Origin: Pogona vitticeps | Lineage: Eukaryota > Chordata > Lepidosauria > Squamata > Agamidae | Assembly: GCF_051106095.1 (NCBI RefSeq) | Contig: NC_135787.1 | Span: 173,437,001 to 173,501,000, forward strand | DNA: 64,000 bases | Direction: 5' to 3' | Program-made: the position numbers and the translations under genes | The notes under the pieces: generated by a model | Seen by the model: the letters and a program-made list of their open reading frames with translations, nothing else | What the model was told of the DNA's origin: nothing | The model's database searches: none | Shown: one piece after another, positions 24,701 to 64,000 of the stretch | Position numbering within the stretch: position 1 is the first letter of the stretch | How the letters are laid out: the number at the start of each line of letters is the position of its first letter

Positions 24701-25099
24701 CTGCCCTACAACATATAACATGTACATGTGTAGGATTTGCACAGAATTGAAGTTGGTCTTGGCCATTGACACACTCCATCACACTCCTCCACGTGCTCCT
24801 TTGTATGAGATCTCTGATCATGCAAATGGCGCATAAGAGACTGGCTAAACTGGGATAGTGTCAGATTATCATTTTTGAATCCTCATCTTTGAGCCGCAGA
24901 TGCTTTGGGGGAAGGATTGTTTTTTGAGCAGCTTGGCACTGGGAGAAAGATGGAGGACATAACCCCAGCGGTAACTTCTTCCCAAGCTCTTCCTCTTTCT
25001 CTAGTAACCACAGCACAGATGATTACCTGATAGTAAGGAAGGATGGCAGTTCAGTGGAAGGGTGAATTCTTTGCATGATATTGGCCAGAGATGATGGAG
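21723..25099. other. Divergent intergenic region upstream of TMEM213, mostly unrecognised
   Basis: AT-rich DNA. The TMEM213 promoter should lie just right of 21722, but I see no clear TATA box or CpG island. A short LINE-like 3' fragment may sit near 22340-22400, and a 24370-24450 stretch carries the ACTACAACT..TTGTAGT hairpin motif of a small hAT-like repeat. Confidence 0.45.
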
Positions 25100-25199
25100 C
25101 AAAGGAACATAAGAGTCTGCCTTACTGTGAATATAACCTTTGACCCATCTAGTAAGGCCAAAACTAATTTGTGGAATGTTCTATATTTTCAAGCACACC

Positions 25200-26048
25200 C
25201 CTGTGAGGCTGTTGGTGAGAGCAAGGCCCCTCTCATGGGAGTGCCATCCCTCCCGCTCTCTGCCAACAAGGAGGTACAAACACCATCCATTCCCCCTCTC
25301 AGGAAGATTAGACCACCTGAGCAAAGCCCAGGGAGCATGGAGGGGGAATTGAGAGGAATGTCCGTTGGGGAAGGCAAGAATATTTTGGCGGGAAAAGAAT
25401 GACAGCCCCAGGTAGAAGTAGAGGCGGGGCTGGGGGATATAAAGAGGGGGAAGGTCAGCTTGCCTCAGGGTTGGGAGTGGACAGGGCTAGGGGACCCGTG
25501 GACTGGGAAGGTGGAGAAGCTGAGGGTCCCAAGAGAAGAGGCAGAAGCCCAGAGAAGAAGTGAGCTTATACCTAAGCCCTCTTATTGGGGGGCAGCGTGA
25601 GACGAAGGAGTGGAGGAAGAAGTTGAGGGAGGAAAAAGAGAAGCTTGAGAGGGAATGGAGACAGAGATTGGAATGGCTGATGATGCTGGAGCAGCAGAGA
25701 GGTCCTTCAGGAGACTTTGGCCAGAGAATGCCTCCTCCCGAGACCCGATCTGGATAGATGACAGGGACGAAGATACAGTACCTCTATTAGAGGGGGAGAA
25801 TGGACAGTTATTAAACCCAGACTGTACGCTGGACTGGCCGGGCCCCTAGAACACCCAGGAGACTAATTGTTTCAAAGTTAAAGGCTGGAAGCCCCCTCCT
25901 AACCCGTAGTTAGAGGGAGACAATGGTTGGAATATGTTTGTCGATATTGGCTGTTTGTTAAATAATCCAATAAATGTGACTCCCAGTTTCCAAACCAAAG
26001 AAATCTGTCAATTTATTCAAAGAAAAATTGGAGCCAGGACTTGAACCC
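25200..26048 (+). mobile_element. LTR retrotransposon fossil: one LTR plus primer-binding site
   Basis: TATAAA (25438) and AATAAA (25969) lie inside a GC-richer block that ends about 26020. At 26029-26048 follows TGGAGCCAGGACTTGAACCC, which is complementary to a tRNA 3' end including CCA, as expected of a primer-binding site just inside a 5' LTR. No gag or pol sequence follows and no partner LTR was seen, so it is a broken remnant. Superfamily and age cannot be told; the left boundary is approximate. Confidence 0.5.
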
Positions 26049-26869
26049 TCACACCCCCTCACTTTTCTTGAGTTGCCAGGGATTAAACCTGGAGATTTTC
26101 TGCATGTTCTCTGTCACGGAGCGATATCCTCTACCCAGAAATATGGCCCTTTAATGCGTCAGCAATGGCTACCTCAGCCTTTGGTGATTTTTGTCAGCCA
26201 TGACCCAGGCGTATCTCCCATGCTTTACACTTAGCCTAGTTTAACAGGTGTAGCCAAAACAGAGAACAAGTTCTTTTTACAGCACGGCACCTTGGGCTGG
26301 AAGCAACAACAGCAATAAAACCGGGAAACAACCCTGACCCTTCAGTACATTTCCCACCCTAAACCCTTCAGAAAGATCTAAGCCTAAACCAGATTCCACA
26401 CACACATATCCATTTGATTATGGCGAGTTAACTTTTTATAAGCAAAGGAATATGAGGGAAAGGAGTCAACCCATTCCTCCTGCCCTTAAAGCATACATAC
26501 ACTATCACCTCAAGGGTGGGACGTGTGTCACTGCTGGGAGGGAGAAAATGGCTTAACATGGAGGACCAGAACAACATTGAGACATGGAAGGGTTTATTCC
26601 ACTCCTGCATAGTGCTTTTAATATAAAGCGCTAACTCCCACAGCTGTTTTGAGGTAAAATGGATAAATGCTCATTGAAAATCCCTTCCAATCAACCCCAC
26701 ACAGATTTTGGTCCATAGCGGTGATCTGCATTTGGCACTACCCTACTACTGCAATGGATTGCTAGTTTTTGCAGAAGAGAGAAGTGATTACGTCCTTCTG
26801 TAGCACTCCAGTGCAATTCATTGTTGCTCTTGCATTTGCAGTTCTGTATTTCAGACCTTCATTACCATT

Positions 26870-27585
26870 CATTATTCATTATTATTTATTCTCATTCTAT
26901 CTTATTATTTACTTCATTTATATGCCGTTATATAACAATAAAACACTCCATCTAAATAATAAAATGCAGTGAAACCTAGCCACATTGAAACAATCACAAA
27001 TAAAAATGCATGCCGCGTAAGTGGTGGAATATCAGCCCATAGGCTCCAAAGACCCTCCAAAACAATCCTGCCTCACATCACCTCTTGAATTTCTGCAGGA
27101 ATATCATGCTTCACATAGACTCAGGAAGAGAATTCCACAGCATGGAGGTGACAACATGGAAAGATCCTTTTCAGAGACACTCATGTTGCACTGCTTTAAT
27201 GGTTGGTATCTTGAGAAGGGCCGTTCCAGATGATCTTAGTTGACTTGGGGGCTCATATAGATAGATGCAGTTCAGTAAGCATGTGGATCTCAAGTCATGT
27301 AGGATTTTAAAGGTAATAACCAACAGTCTTGAACTGAGCCTGTAAAACCACTGGCAACCAATGCAGCTGGCACAAAATAGATGTTAGATGATCATGCCGA
27401 GAAGCACCTATTAATAGCCTAACGGCTGTGTGTTGTATCAGTTGTAGCCTCTGAGATGTCTTCAAGGGTAGTCCCACACAGAGTGAATTACAGCAGTCTG
27501 ATCTTGAGGTTGCAGTTGCATGGATCAGTGTGGCCCCCTTGGCCTTCTCTAAATAAGACATCTTCATCATGAATGAAATCCAAGG
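26870..27585 (-). mobile_element. L2-like LINE fragment
   Basis: On the minus strand an open stretch (27570-27307) reads CNSLCVGLPLKTSQRLQLIQ, HTAVRLLIGASRHDHLT and LCQLHWLPV. This is the diagnostic L2 ORF2 run (CNSLLxGLPxKxLxRLQLVQNAAARLL...ITPxLxxLHWLPV). The remainder is degenerate 3' sequence. Confidence 0.8.
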
Positions 27586-30007
27586 CTGGATTTTTTAAAA
27601 AACCAGCAAGACTATAGTGCTACACAGTTTAAATTAAGAACTCGCTGGGAACCTGCTCTAAACTAAATCGGATTATTGATCTATTGGCCACAATGGTACC
27701 TGGAGCTCTGTATGGTTCCAAACTGGCAAATTTCTCAGCCACATCTGGGCTGGAGATGCCCAGAGTCTAAAGCAAGGTCTTCTTACTGGAGAAGCCTGTG
27801 CTATAGCCATTCAAATAAATCCCTAGAGATGCAAGGCTGTGGATCTGAGAAATGCTCATGCATGTGAGTGCAAGAATGTATTAATTTTCATAACATGCAA
27901 GATTTTTGACTCTTACTTGGCAAAGATCTATTTGGGAACAATTGGAATGGTGTTCACTTTCCACTGAATTTTATCATGTGTTTCTGTTGGCCAGTAGAAA
28001 AGGTCATTTTCCTGCTTGACTCCTGTATTCCCTGCATAAGGATGCTGTCAGGATAGGGCTTTGGGGGCAAAGATTTAGGGTGCCACTCGGCAGGATAAAG
28101 AGGAATCAAAGACACACACACACACACACAGAGCAAAGCTGACTTACTACATTTTCTAGTAAATCAACTGCACTGTCATTGGACAGGGGGACTCTATAAG
28201 ATCAATCTGCAGTATAAAATTAATTAACAGCACCACTGGTAGAGCAAAAAGCTTAAAGAAGACAGAGGTATTTGGCCTGCATTTTAATGACTGAAACTGC
28301 TTTTAAAAAACATTGCCTCCCTTATTCTTCAGAGCAGTGTGTGCAGAATGGCCACCACAAAATAAATCAGAAAAAGGAAATAATTCTAAAAAATTAAAAG
28401 CCAAAGCAAGAAAGAATGGCTGACTTTAGTGTTGTTGATGGCAACACCACACCTGCTGACACAACACTCGAGGCTCTTATGACACAGATCTGACATGAAA
28501 TGTTTAGGCTAAACAGGGTGGCCATTGCTGGTCTTTTCCACCTTGTGACCCTAGACAAGTTTGTTCTCTTCAGCTGGGACCTGTTAGGACCAGTTTGACT
28601 GTTCTAAGGGCATGTCTGGAAGCAGCAGCTTGCACCAGGAGTTCATTTGCTGCTTGGTGAAGCTGGGAGCAGTTGCCAAACTTACATGGACTATGCAGAG
28701 GAGAGGAATCTGAAGAGAGTGGATGAACTGAGGTGAGATTTTGGAATGGATAAGTTCCAGCAATTCTTTTGAGGGCAAGCAGTGTTTTCTGGGCACTTTC
28801 ATTGACAACTGAGTTTTCCTAGAAATTACTCTAACATATGGATGCTGAATGTTTTCCCGCCTACTTCCTTGAAAATAACATTAATGCAGACCTAGATTAA
28901 ATAGCTAAATATGTATTTTGAAATCAGCAATTAACATTTAACAGCACTGGATGTGGAGGCTTTCAATTTGCTGATGTGCTTGGTCTAATTATAACAAGTA
29001 CGAGAACGCCACCATAAGTATAGTAGAAAGCAAATGTGAAATATTCCTCTTTTGAAAAACTGACAGGGATGAACTGTATGAATGTTATGCTGATCTGGGG
29101 ATGATGAGGGACACGGCATTAAATTAATAACCTTTATACTCAAATGTCAGGCGACAAAATGGAAAGATACCAGTCTATGAATGTTTTGGTGACCACAGGT
29201 TTGTAGTGCAAAGCCTTCTTGAGGGTTCTGTGGAGGTGTGAGTTGCCAGTTTATGTGTGCATTAAATTACCTTCATATTAAGTGTGAGGGGCGCCAGAGC
29301 TAAATGCTAGAGCAATGGCAAGAACAGAAGTACTGTGATACCTTCTAGGCAAACAAATTTACTTCTTTGGATTATAATCCACATTTTTGGAGACATAGCG
29401 CACATGAGGTGGACTACAGCTTTATACACAGTCTACATGCTGAAGCCAATTGTGAGAAAACAGGGAGGGATTGAATGGATCCAAGTGGAATGAGAATTGC
29501 AATGTACTTCCACAGTGACAATGGCATGCACAGGTAGTGAACATTTCAGGTGTTCATAACATTAACATCCTGACAGTCCTGCCTGAGCAGCAAGGGCTTA
29601 TTCTGCATGCTATTGATGCCAAGTGCAATCCCTGGCATCTCCAGTTAAAAGGATCATGTTGGAGGGGAAGAGAAAGACTTTTACAGACTCTGGAGAACTC
29701 CTTAAATTCAGAATTTCTCCATTTATTATATCCTTGCTACTTGGATAAATAGTCTGACCTGGTATATAAGGCAGGATTCTTTGTTCCCAGGATGTTTGCT
29801 GAAGACGTAGGCTGGGAATTGTGGCATGTTGGATGCCAGTTCTAATGATGAAATTTTCTAGTCCTTACGATCACTGAGATTGATTCTACGTACTTAAAAT
29901 TCTTGCTATAGCTTTATCAGGCAAAAGCTTCTCGAAGAGGCTAAGGCATAAGTGCAAAATAACAAATTGTACAAAAATGTAACCAGACTAAATCTGAAGC
30001 TATAGGG
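27586..30007. other. Intergenic DNA, no recognised feature
   Basis: Aside from a short CA run at 28109-28130, I recognise no gene, RNA or repeat family in this 2.4 kb. Confidence 0.5.
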
Positions 30008-31703
30008 CCATAGAATCATAGAATCGTTGTAGGGTTGGAAGGGACCTTGGAGGTCTTCTAGTCCAACCCCCTGCCCAAGGCAGGAGACCTCATGCCATCC
30101 CGGACAGATGGCTGTCCAATCTTTTCTTGAAAACCTCCAGTGATGGGGCACCCAGAACATCGGGAGTCAAGCTGTTCCACTGTTTAATGGTTCTCATTGC
30201 CAGGAAATTCCTCCTTATTTCCAGATTGGATCTCCCTCTGATGAGTTTCCACCCATTGGCTCTTGTCCTACCCTCTGGCGCAATGAAGAATAAATCAATG
30301 GCCTCTTCCCTGTGGCAACCCTTCAGCTATTAGAAGACTGCTATCATGTCTCCCCTCAGTCTTCTCTTCGTTTAGCTAAGCATACCTAGTTCTTTTAGTC
30401 GTTCTTCATAGGATTTAGCCTCCAGTCCCCTTATCATCTTTGTTGCTCTTTTCGCAACCTCTTCCAGGGCCTCAACATCTTTTTTGTATTGTGTTGACCA
30501 GAACTGGACACAGTACTCCAAGTGCAGCCTCACCAGCACAGTAGAGAATGGTACTATTACTTCCCGTGATCTTGATGCTATCCCCCTGTTGATGCAGACT
30601 AGGACTGTGTTGGCTTTCTTGGCAGCTGCAGCACACTGCTGGCTCATCCTTAGGCGGTGGTCCACCAGGACACCTAAATCCCTCTCAGAGGTACTACTGT
30701 TGAGTCAGGTACCACCTATCCTGTACCTGTGCATCTGGTTTCTCCTGCCTAAGTGCAGGACCTTACTTTTCCCGCCACTGAACTGCATCTTATTGGATAG
30801 GGCCCAATGTTCAAGTCTGTCTAGACCCTTCTGAATGCTGAGTCGATCTTCCAAAGTATTAACAATTCCCCCCAGCTTTGTGCCATCAGCAAATTTGATG
30901 AGTGCTCCTTCAATCCCCTCATCCAGGTCATTTATGAAGATATTGATGAGGACTGGGCCCAAGAAAGAACCTTAAGGGACCCAACTGCACACTTCCTTCC
31001 GTGTTGATGTGGTTCCATTGAGGACCACACGTTGAGTGTGGTTGGTCCGCCAGCTGCAAATCCATTTGGTAGTTGCACTATCTATCCCACTTTGTTCTGT
31101 TTTACACAGAAAAAGGTGTGGTCTACCTTATCAAATGCCTTACTGAAGGCATTCCTTCATCCACTAATTTAGTCACTTTATCAAAGAAGGCAATAAGATT
31201 TGTTTGGCATAACATGTTCTTAACAAATCCATGCTGGCTTCTGGTAATCACCTTGTTATATTCTAGGTGCTCACAGATTTGCTCCTTGATTGTTTTTTCC
31301 AGGGTTTCCCCAGGTATTAATGTCAAGCCGATGTCATCCCCTCCTTTTTTTAAAGATTGGAACACCAGCTCTTTTCCCATCCTCTGGCAGTTTGCTCATT
31401 CTCCAGGATCTCTTAAAAATTTCATTCAGTGGTTCCGAGATCACTTCTGCCAGTTCTTTTAGTACCCTGGGATGTAAACCATCCAGTCCAGGAGACGTGA
31501 ACTCATTCTAAGCTGCTAGGTGTTCTTTTACCACTTCCTTACTTATTTTGACCTGCTTCCCTCTCCTGTCTCCCACAGTGCTGCTTTTGACAGGGTGGAC
31601 CAATTTTTCCTTTTGCATAAATACAGATGCAAAAAAAGAATTAAGCAGTTCCGCTTTCTCCTTGTTGCCTGTCACCTTCTTGTGCAAATGGGCGTAGGAT
31701 TTT
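30008..31703 (-). mobile_element. CR1 LINE, 3' 1.7 kb of ORF2 plus 3' end
   Basis: On the minus strand successive frames read YAHLHKKVTGNKEKAELLNS and NSFFASVF, then GFVKNMLCQTNLIAFFDKVT, INIFINDLDEGIEGALIKFA and WALSNKMQFSGGKSKVLHLG, then [15 protein letters not shown]. All are CR1 reverse-transcriptase landmarks. The catalytic box reads FADG where CR1 has FADD. Several frame changes separate the pieces, so the copy is dead. The 3' end carries the CR1 octamer repeat (ATTCTATG), reading in + as CATAGAATCATAGAATC. Confidence 0.92.
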
Positions 31704-32742
31704 GAAAACGAAATAACTGAATAAATGTGTATGGTTATTAGAAACTGATGATGGAATCTTGACTGCATTGCTGGAATGCTTTGCTTTGCAGAGTAAAGGA
31801 ACATGAACACACCTGCCTAATCAATAAAGCTAATCAAAATTTTATTGATCATGTTTGTAGCTTCCACAAAGAGCAGTAAAGAGTGACAGAAAGAGGGGAT
31901 GTGCCCCTTAAAATATTAGTAGGCTGTTACATGCTTGTTTGTCATACCAAGGGTGTGTGTGTGACCTACTTTACAGAGGAGAGGCCTTTATTTAGAGTTA
32001 ATAGAGGACTGTTTAATAGCACCATCATCATCATCTCTGGTTTAGAGATAAACAACTATAAGAAGACCAGTGTCCTTAAGGTTGCTCATGAACTGTCTGT
32101 GCCTGGACTGAAGCAGATTGTTCAGGAAAAACAAGCTGCTTGCTCTGAATCTTTCCCACCATACAAAGATACTGTAGGTTCCATTTAAAATGCAGCAATT
32201 GCTTCTAAATAGGTTGCTATAATGACCCTGCTTTTGTTTCCTAACAGAACAACTGAGAGACAGCAGGGCGTTGTTTACCTGTCTGATGTCTCAGGCATAG
32301 AAGACTGAAACCACTGTGTGCCTGGAAGGATAACTTTGTAAGTGGAAGTAATATACTGTATATTTATTTGCTTTAACTTGTGATCCAAGTGGGAAAGTAC
32401 GACCAGACTCTTAGGATGTCCCAGGATTTGCAGAAGTAAATTAATCTCAGAGTTTGGGGAAATGATTTTTTGAACTACAGCACCCATATTAATCTAGAGG
32501 ATTCTGGGAGGTGTAGTACTAAAAATGACTTTTGCAAGCACTGGGAAATCAGTTCAAAAATATGTGTGCACTCCCCCCCCCCAAATAATGAGGGCCAAAT
32601 ATTCTGAGTCATTACAAAATACAGAAGCCAGTGTACAATAGAGAGAATGTGAAGCAGACAGGTAATCAAGTAAGTATTCCCTCCACTCCAGTAAGATTCC
32701 CTCATAGCATGACCAGTCTTGCAACCTACATAAGGGATGGAT
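31704..32742. other. Intergenic DNA, little recognised
   Basis: AT-rich sequence. 32460-32525 holds a small inverted-repeat remnant (GAACTACAGCACCCA .. GGAGGTGTAGT) of the hAT-like type seen at 54533. Confidence 0.45.
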
Positions 32743-33002
32743 GTTGCAGAGTTTTGAATTTTTGTTTAAGTTCCTCCAGCTGCGCGGCAGAAGTGCAGGG
32801 ATTCACAGAGCAGAATAGCTTCAGGTTGCCCAGTTTAGTTCACCTCTTTTCTCATCAACAGGCACTTACAGTCTCAATAATTCATTTCAAGGCATTAGTT
32901 GGAGAAAGAGTAAAAACGCTTTACTACTCGCAGTGAACAGATAACAGCAAACAACAAACATGATCACTTCCAGGCCTCAACAGACTTCCAACAGACAATT
33001 GC
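32743..33002 (+). repeat. Dispersed repeat, copy 1 (family not identified)
   Basis: About 250 bp aligning to 36229-36480, with shared blocks such as GCAGAAGTGCAGGGATTCAC, AGAGCAGAATA and CTTTTCTCATCAAC. It encodes nothing convincing. Confidence 0.75.
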
Positions 33003-33115
<113 letters not shown>

Positions 33116-34070
33116 TGCAGGAACAGGGAGAAGCTTCTGCGCCATATTCCCTCAATAGGCTGCCCACCTGAGTCTTGGTGATGTAGGTGATGGAGAAAAC
33201 CAGGGAAGGAAGTGGATCCCCATGGAAGAAGGTGGTAGATATCTGGCTGGAAGGAATCCTGAACAAGACCTTTCAATATTGCAACATTTTGTTCCACGCC
33301 CCATTTGAGAACGTTTATGATTGTGCGCCCCAGCTAGATTAAATGATGTTAGGCCAGACTACAAACATCCACCAGGAATGAAAACGGGAAGATGTCCCTT
33401 ATAGGCATTGACATGTAGTGACCCTCCTGCTCCATTTTTCAAAGTTAAAAAGGGTGTCCTTCAGAAATGTTTCAGGGCTGCAGTCTTCCTCCTTTCCTGA
33501 AGGGGATGCTGTGCTCATTCCTACATCTATTCCCTTCTCACCCTCCTCTTGCTCCTCTTTTCCAGGTAGCAATAATGGGACAACAGGGAAATGACGTGGG
33601 TTTTTTTTGGCAGGGAGATTGGATGGGAAAGCGTGTGCACCCTTTCTACACCTTCTCTCTTACAGGGTCTGTTCTTTTCTTGTTTATTCCTCTGGCCTGC
33701 ACCGCCACCACCACTCTCCAAAAGATTGCAGTATGAAGGGTGTGATGTAAATAGCTGGCCTGGACAAGGATTAAGTATCTGTTTGTCAAGATGCTTCAGT
33801 ACTGAATGCTCGGTAATGCCTTGATTAGAAATGAATTTTCCAGACTAATGCTAAGTAAGGTGACTCATGGTTTGAGTGGTGGATATATCCCAAAAGACTG
33901 AGGCAGTTCTCCTCCACAAGCTGCCCTGTTTGGGATGCTCCTGAAAATATTAGGAAGAAGTTGATGAAATCCTTGTCATTCCACATAAATGTCAGCCTAT
34001 ACCCATGGCACGTGCAGCTGCCAGTCTTGGATAGATTTGCAGTGAACTAGTTGACTTCCTTTTGAGGACG

Positions 34071-34430
34071 CTTATGTGGTGTAGTGCAGAGGTCCCCAAC
34101 CCCCATTCCTGGCCTAGTGGTGGTCTGTGGCCATAGCAGGAGCAGGCCACGGAGATAGATCTCCATTCCCCCCGAATACACTCCTCCATGCACCCCATCC
34201 GCATGCACAGGGCCCCGCCCACCCACAAGCATGCCCCTCCTCTCCACAAACACACCCTGCCCCTCCACGCATGCGCATGAGCTCACCCCACCTATCCGCA
34301 AGAGCCACCCACACACCCGCAAGCATGGGGGTGCCCCGCCCCCATGCATGGACCCCAACCCCCCAACCAATCCATGGTTCAGAAAAGGTTGGGGACCACT
34401 GGTGTAATAGACAGAGTGTCAAATATTAGT
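34071..34430 (+). mobile_element. tRNA SINE interrupted by a hAT MITE
   Basis: The SINE head TATGTGGTGTAGTG stops at 34086 and resumes at 34402 as GTGTAATAGACAGAGTGTC, the continuation expected of the GTGGTGTAGTGG family. The hAT element lies exactly between. Confidence 0.65.
34087..34401. mobile_element. hAT MITE with 8-bp target duplication
   Basis: The ends are CAGAGGTCCCCAACC and GGTTGGGGACCACTG, near-perfect inverted repeats. The flanks GTGTAGTG and GTGTAATA are an 8-bp duplication with two changes. The internal 280 bp is C-rich and noncoding. Confidence 0.85.
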
Positions 34431-34879
34431 TGTAGAAGGGGTAACCATGTTAGTCTGTGCAAGCATTAAGACAAAAACAAAATAGAAAAGTTTTTTTTAA
34501 AAAATTCTTGTCCACAAAAGTTTACATTAAAAATATGAAAGTTAGTCTTCAATGTACGTTTTTGTCAGTACTGAATACCAAGCAGGGGTCTTAAATCATT
34601 GCTAGAAATGCAATGAGTCTATCAAACAGCACTGCCCCCTTTATCTTTGAGCCCTGCAAGAATGTTTTACCATGGAGTCTCTGTATTCCCACTCTTATGT
34701 CTGAAGAAATGTTTTAAAAATGTTTTCCAATTAAGCTCATATAATAAATGTTAGATACTGTGTTTGTACTTCCTTCATTTGCTGGTTGGTTGCTTTGGAT
34801 GAGCATCACTGTCTTCTTTATGTGGAAAAATGGATTTCCTTACAGGTTCTTCTAGAATTTTCTGAAGTGCTGAACAACG

Positions 34880-35164
34880 TTACATAAGAACATAAGAAGA
34901 GCCCTGCTGGATCAGGTCAAGGGCCAATCTAGTCCAGCTTCCTGTATCTCACAGTGGCCCCACCAGATGCCTCTGGGAGCACATGAGACACTTAGATCCC
35001 TGTCTCCTGATACCCCTCCCCTGCATCTGACATTTAGAGGTACCTTCCTTCTAAGCCTGGAGATTATACATCCTCATCATGGCTTGTAACCTGTGATGGA
35101 CTTTTCCTCCAGGAATCTGTCCAATCTCCTTTTAAAGGCATCTAGGCCAGGTGAATAATTCATA
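34880..35164 (-). mobile_element. CR1/L3-like LINE 3' end
   Basis: On + it reads ACATAAGAACATAAGAAGAG, CCCTGCTGGATCAGGTCAAG and TCTAGTCCAGCTTCCTG. This is the reverse complement of a familiar CR1-clade 3' end. Coding remnants are too short to read. Confidence 0.75.
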
Positions 35165-35259
35165 CCTTGAGCAATCCTTTGACATGAATGTGTCATAATA
35201 CCTTTATGGAGCATTGCTATCAGTCCTCATGGAAGGTGGCCAATTCTGGTAACTTCATA

Positions 35260-35521
35260 CAGTGGGGTCTTGACTTGAGAACTTAATCCGTATTGGAAGG
35301 TGGTTCTCAAGTCAAAAAGTCTGTAATTCAAGTCTCCACTGACCTACAGTGCATTGAAAACCGATTAATCCCGTAACAGGCCGTTTTTGTTCCATTTTGG
35401 TTTTTTTCTGGTCTGTAAGTCAAATCTCAGTCTGCAAGTCAAACCTAAATTTTGCGGCCAGAGAAATCTGTAACTCAAAAAGTCTGTAAGTCAAGCCGTC
35501 TGTAAGTCAAGGGTCCACTGT
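35260..35521. mobile_element. TA-flanked MITE (Tc1/mariner-like)
   Basis: The ends CAGTGGGGTCTTGACTT and AAGTCAAGGGTCCACTG are inverted repeats, flanked by TA on both sides. The inside repeats GTAAGTCAA-like blocks. It is noncoding. Confidence 0.8.
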
Positions 35522-35523
35522 AA

Positions 35524-35632
35524 TTAGAAATATATATTTTGAGGATTTTTCTTTTAATATTTTTAATATTTTCAGACTGTGAATAAGTGAATCAGCCGAT
35601 ACTGATCTCATGGGTAAGGGGGTCCTACTGTA
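35524..35632. mobile_element. Truncated TIR element related to 48126-48356
   Basis: Its right part TTTTCTTTTAATATTTTTAA .. GGGGGTCCTACTG is the reverse complement of the left part of the element at 48126. It directly abuts the MITE at 35260. Confidence 0.55.
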
Positions 35633-36098
35633 TTTCTCTTCACAATATTGTGCTTAGTTTTCAATCTGCAGCTACAGTTACACATTAGAATATGCACAAC
35701 TTATGCCAGCCCTCTTTTTGTCCTTTTGATAGATCACCTCTTCTGTTGATCCTAAGTATCCATCCTCACATTCAGAAGCAAACCATACTAAATTTAGTGG
35801 GAACTGCTCTTTGGTATTGCAACCACTTCACAACTGGCAATCATGTTTTATATACATAGACTTCCGCAGCAACTCTAGTTGGATTTTGGAAATGTGGTAT
35901 TTATCACGGGCTTCCCATTTCATTTATTTCTGGGGAAATGAACACTTCCACACCACTCACATGCAATTTGTGTGGCTTTTCCTACACTGATAAAACTCCC
36001 CCTTTGAAGGGGAGGAAATCCTGCCTGAAGCTTTCCTGAGAAATCTTGCAATATTGACAATATTTTTCCAAATGTCTTCCTGCAGAAGAACGTGCAAG

Positions 36099-63650
<27,552 letters not shown>

Positions 63651-64000
63651 GTGAGTAAAAATGGGAGAGAGGCCATTCCGTTTTCCTTCTACTGTAATAA
63701 AATCCTACCTGATTGGCACTTCCCAAACCTGAAGGAACTATAGAAATCTTTTGGCATGCAGAGTTTTTCAAATTCTATAATAAAGTTTTCCAGATTAGGA
63801 AAAAACTCTACGTGCAAAAGAGAATGTATTAGGAGAAAATAACTATGTTTATGAAGGTAGCATAAAATAATGTGCTGCACTGGGGAAACTATGTGCAAAA
63901 ATGTCTATTAGGAGAAATTCACATAAAAATGGGTAAGAATGTTTGTGTATACTTTTTTTAAAAAAAAATGCATAATTATCATCATCATAGCACTGCAGAG

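Noticed and set aside
25560-25849. Two overlapping short frames with Glu/Arg-rich sequence
   Set aside because: They lie within the proposed LTR between its TATA and poly(A) signals and have no recognised domain, so they were not called as a gene.
26029-26135. A tRNA SINE covering the primer-binding-site match
   Set aside because: The TTGAACC..CTGGAGATTTTCTGCATG sequence at about 26075-26135 could be a SINE remnant and might extend left. The exact TGG start and its position just after the poly(A) signal favoured the primer-binding reading, with moderate confidence only.
30372-31810. Minus-strand frames resembling reverse transcriptase as a host gene
   Set aside because: They are broken pieces of one CR1 LINE with its 3' end at 30008.

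Overview
This window is nuclear DNA of a vertebrate, almost certainly a squamate reptile (a lizard or relative). Two lines of evidence support this. The three genes present have spliced, split coding regions with GT-AG junctions. The repeat load is typical of squamates: a BovB (RTE) LINE, CR1, L2-like and L1 LINEs, tRNA-derived SINEs with BovB-like or CR1-like tails, and hAT and TA-duplicating MITEs. No bacterial, organellar, CRISPR or operon-like structure is present. Genes were recognised from remembered protein families; no database search was run.

Layout. (1) 1-9.6 kb, + strand: the 3' end of KIAA1549. There are three terminal coding exons (946-1094, 3000-3154, 6274-6528) with matching splice phases, then a long AT-rich 3' UTR. 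(2) 9.6-17.7 kb: gene-free DNA with SINEs, an L2-like LINE, an L1 fragment and a possible LTR fossil. (3) 17.7-21.7 kb, - strand: a complete TMEM213 gene of three coding exons (one only 36 nt), predicted at 92 residues with signal peptide and one transmembrane helix. (4) 21.7-36.1 kb: the divergent interval between TMEM213 and ATP6V0A4. It holds an LTR fossil with a recognisable primer-binding site, L2 and CR1 LINEs, a hAT MITE inside a SINE, a long (GT)n(GA)n tract and a TA-flanked MITE. (5) 36.1-63.65 kb, + strand: nineteen coding exons of ATP6V0A4, the a4 subunit of the V-ATPase membrane sector. They cover residues 1-816 in one unbroken phase-consistent frame; the last coding exon (about 30 residues) lies past the window edge. 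Its introns carry further transposon fossils and long microsatellites.

The order and orientation KIAA1549 (+), TMEM213 (-), ATP6V0A4 (+) is that of the human 7q34 region in mirror image, so this is conserved amniote synteny. ATP6V0A4 acts in proton secretion by acid-secreting epithelia. TMEM213 is a small membrane protein of unknown function that lies head-to-head with it, so the interval between them is where shared control elements would be expected.

I found no previously undescribed gene system. The most notable observations are structural. An inverted pair of about 430-bp MITEs flanks the ATP6V0A4 exon that encodes the essential arginine of the proton path. There are several nested transposon insertions. 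SINE tails can be matched to LINE families in the same window. A repeat copy sits next to the splice donor of the first coding exon.
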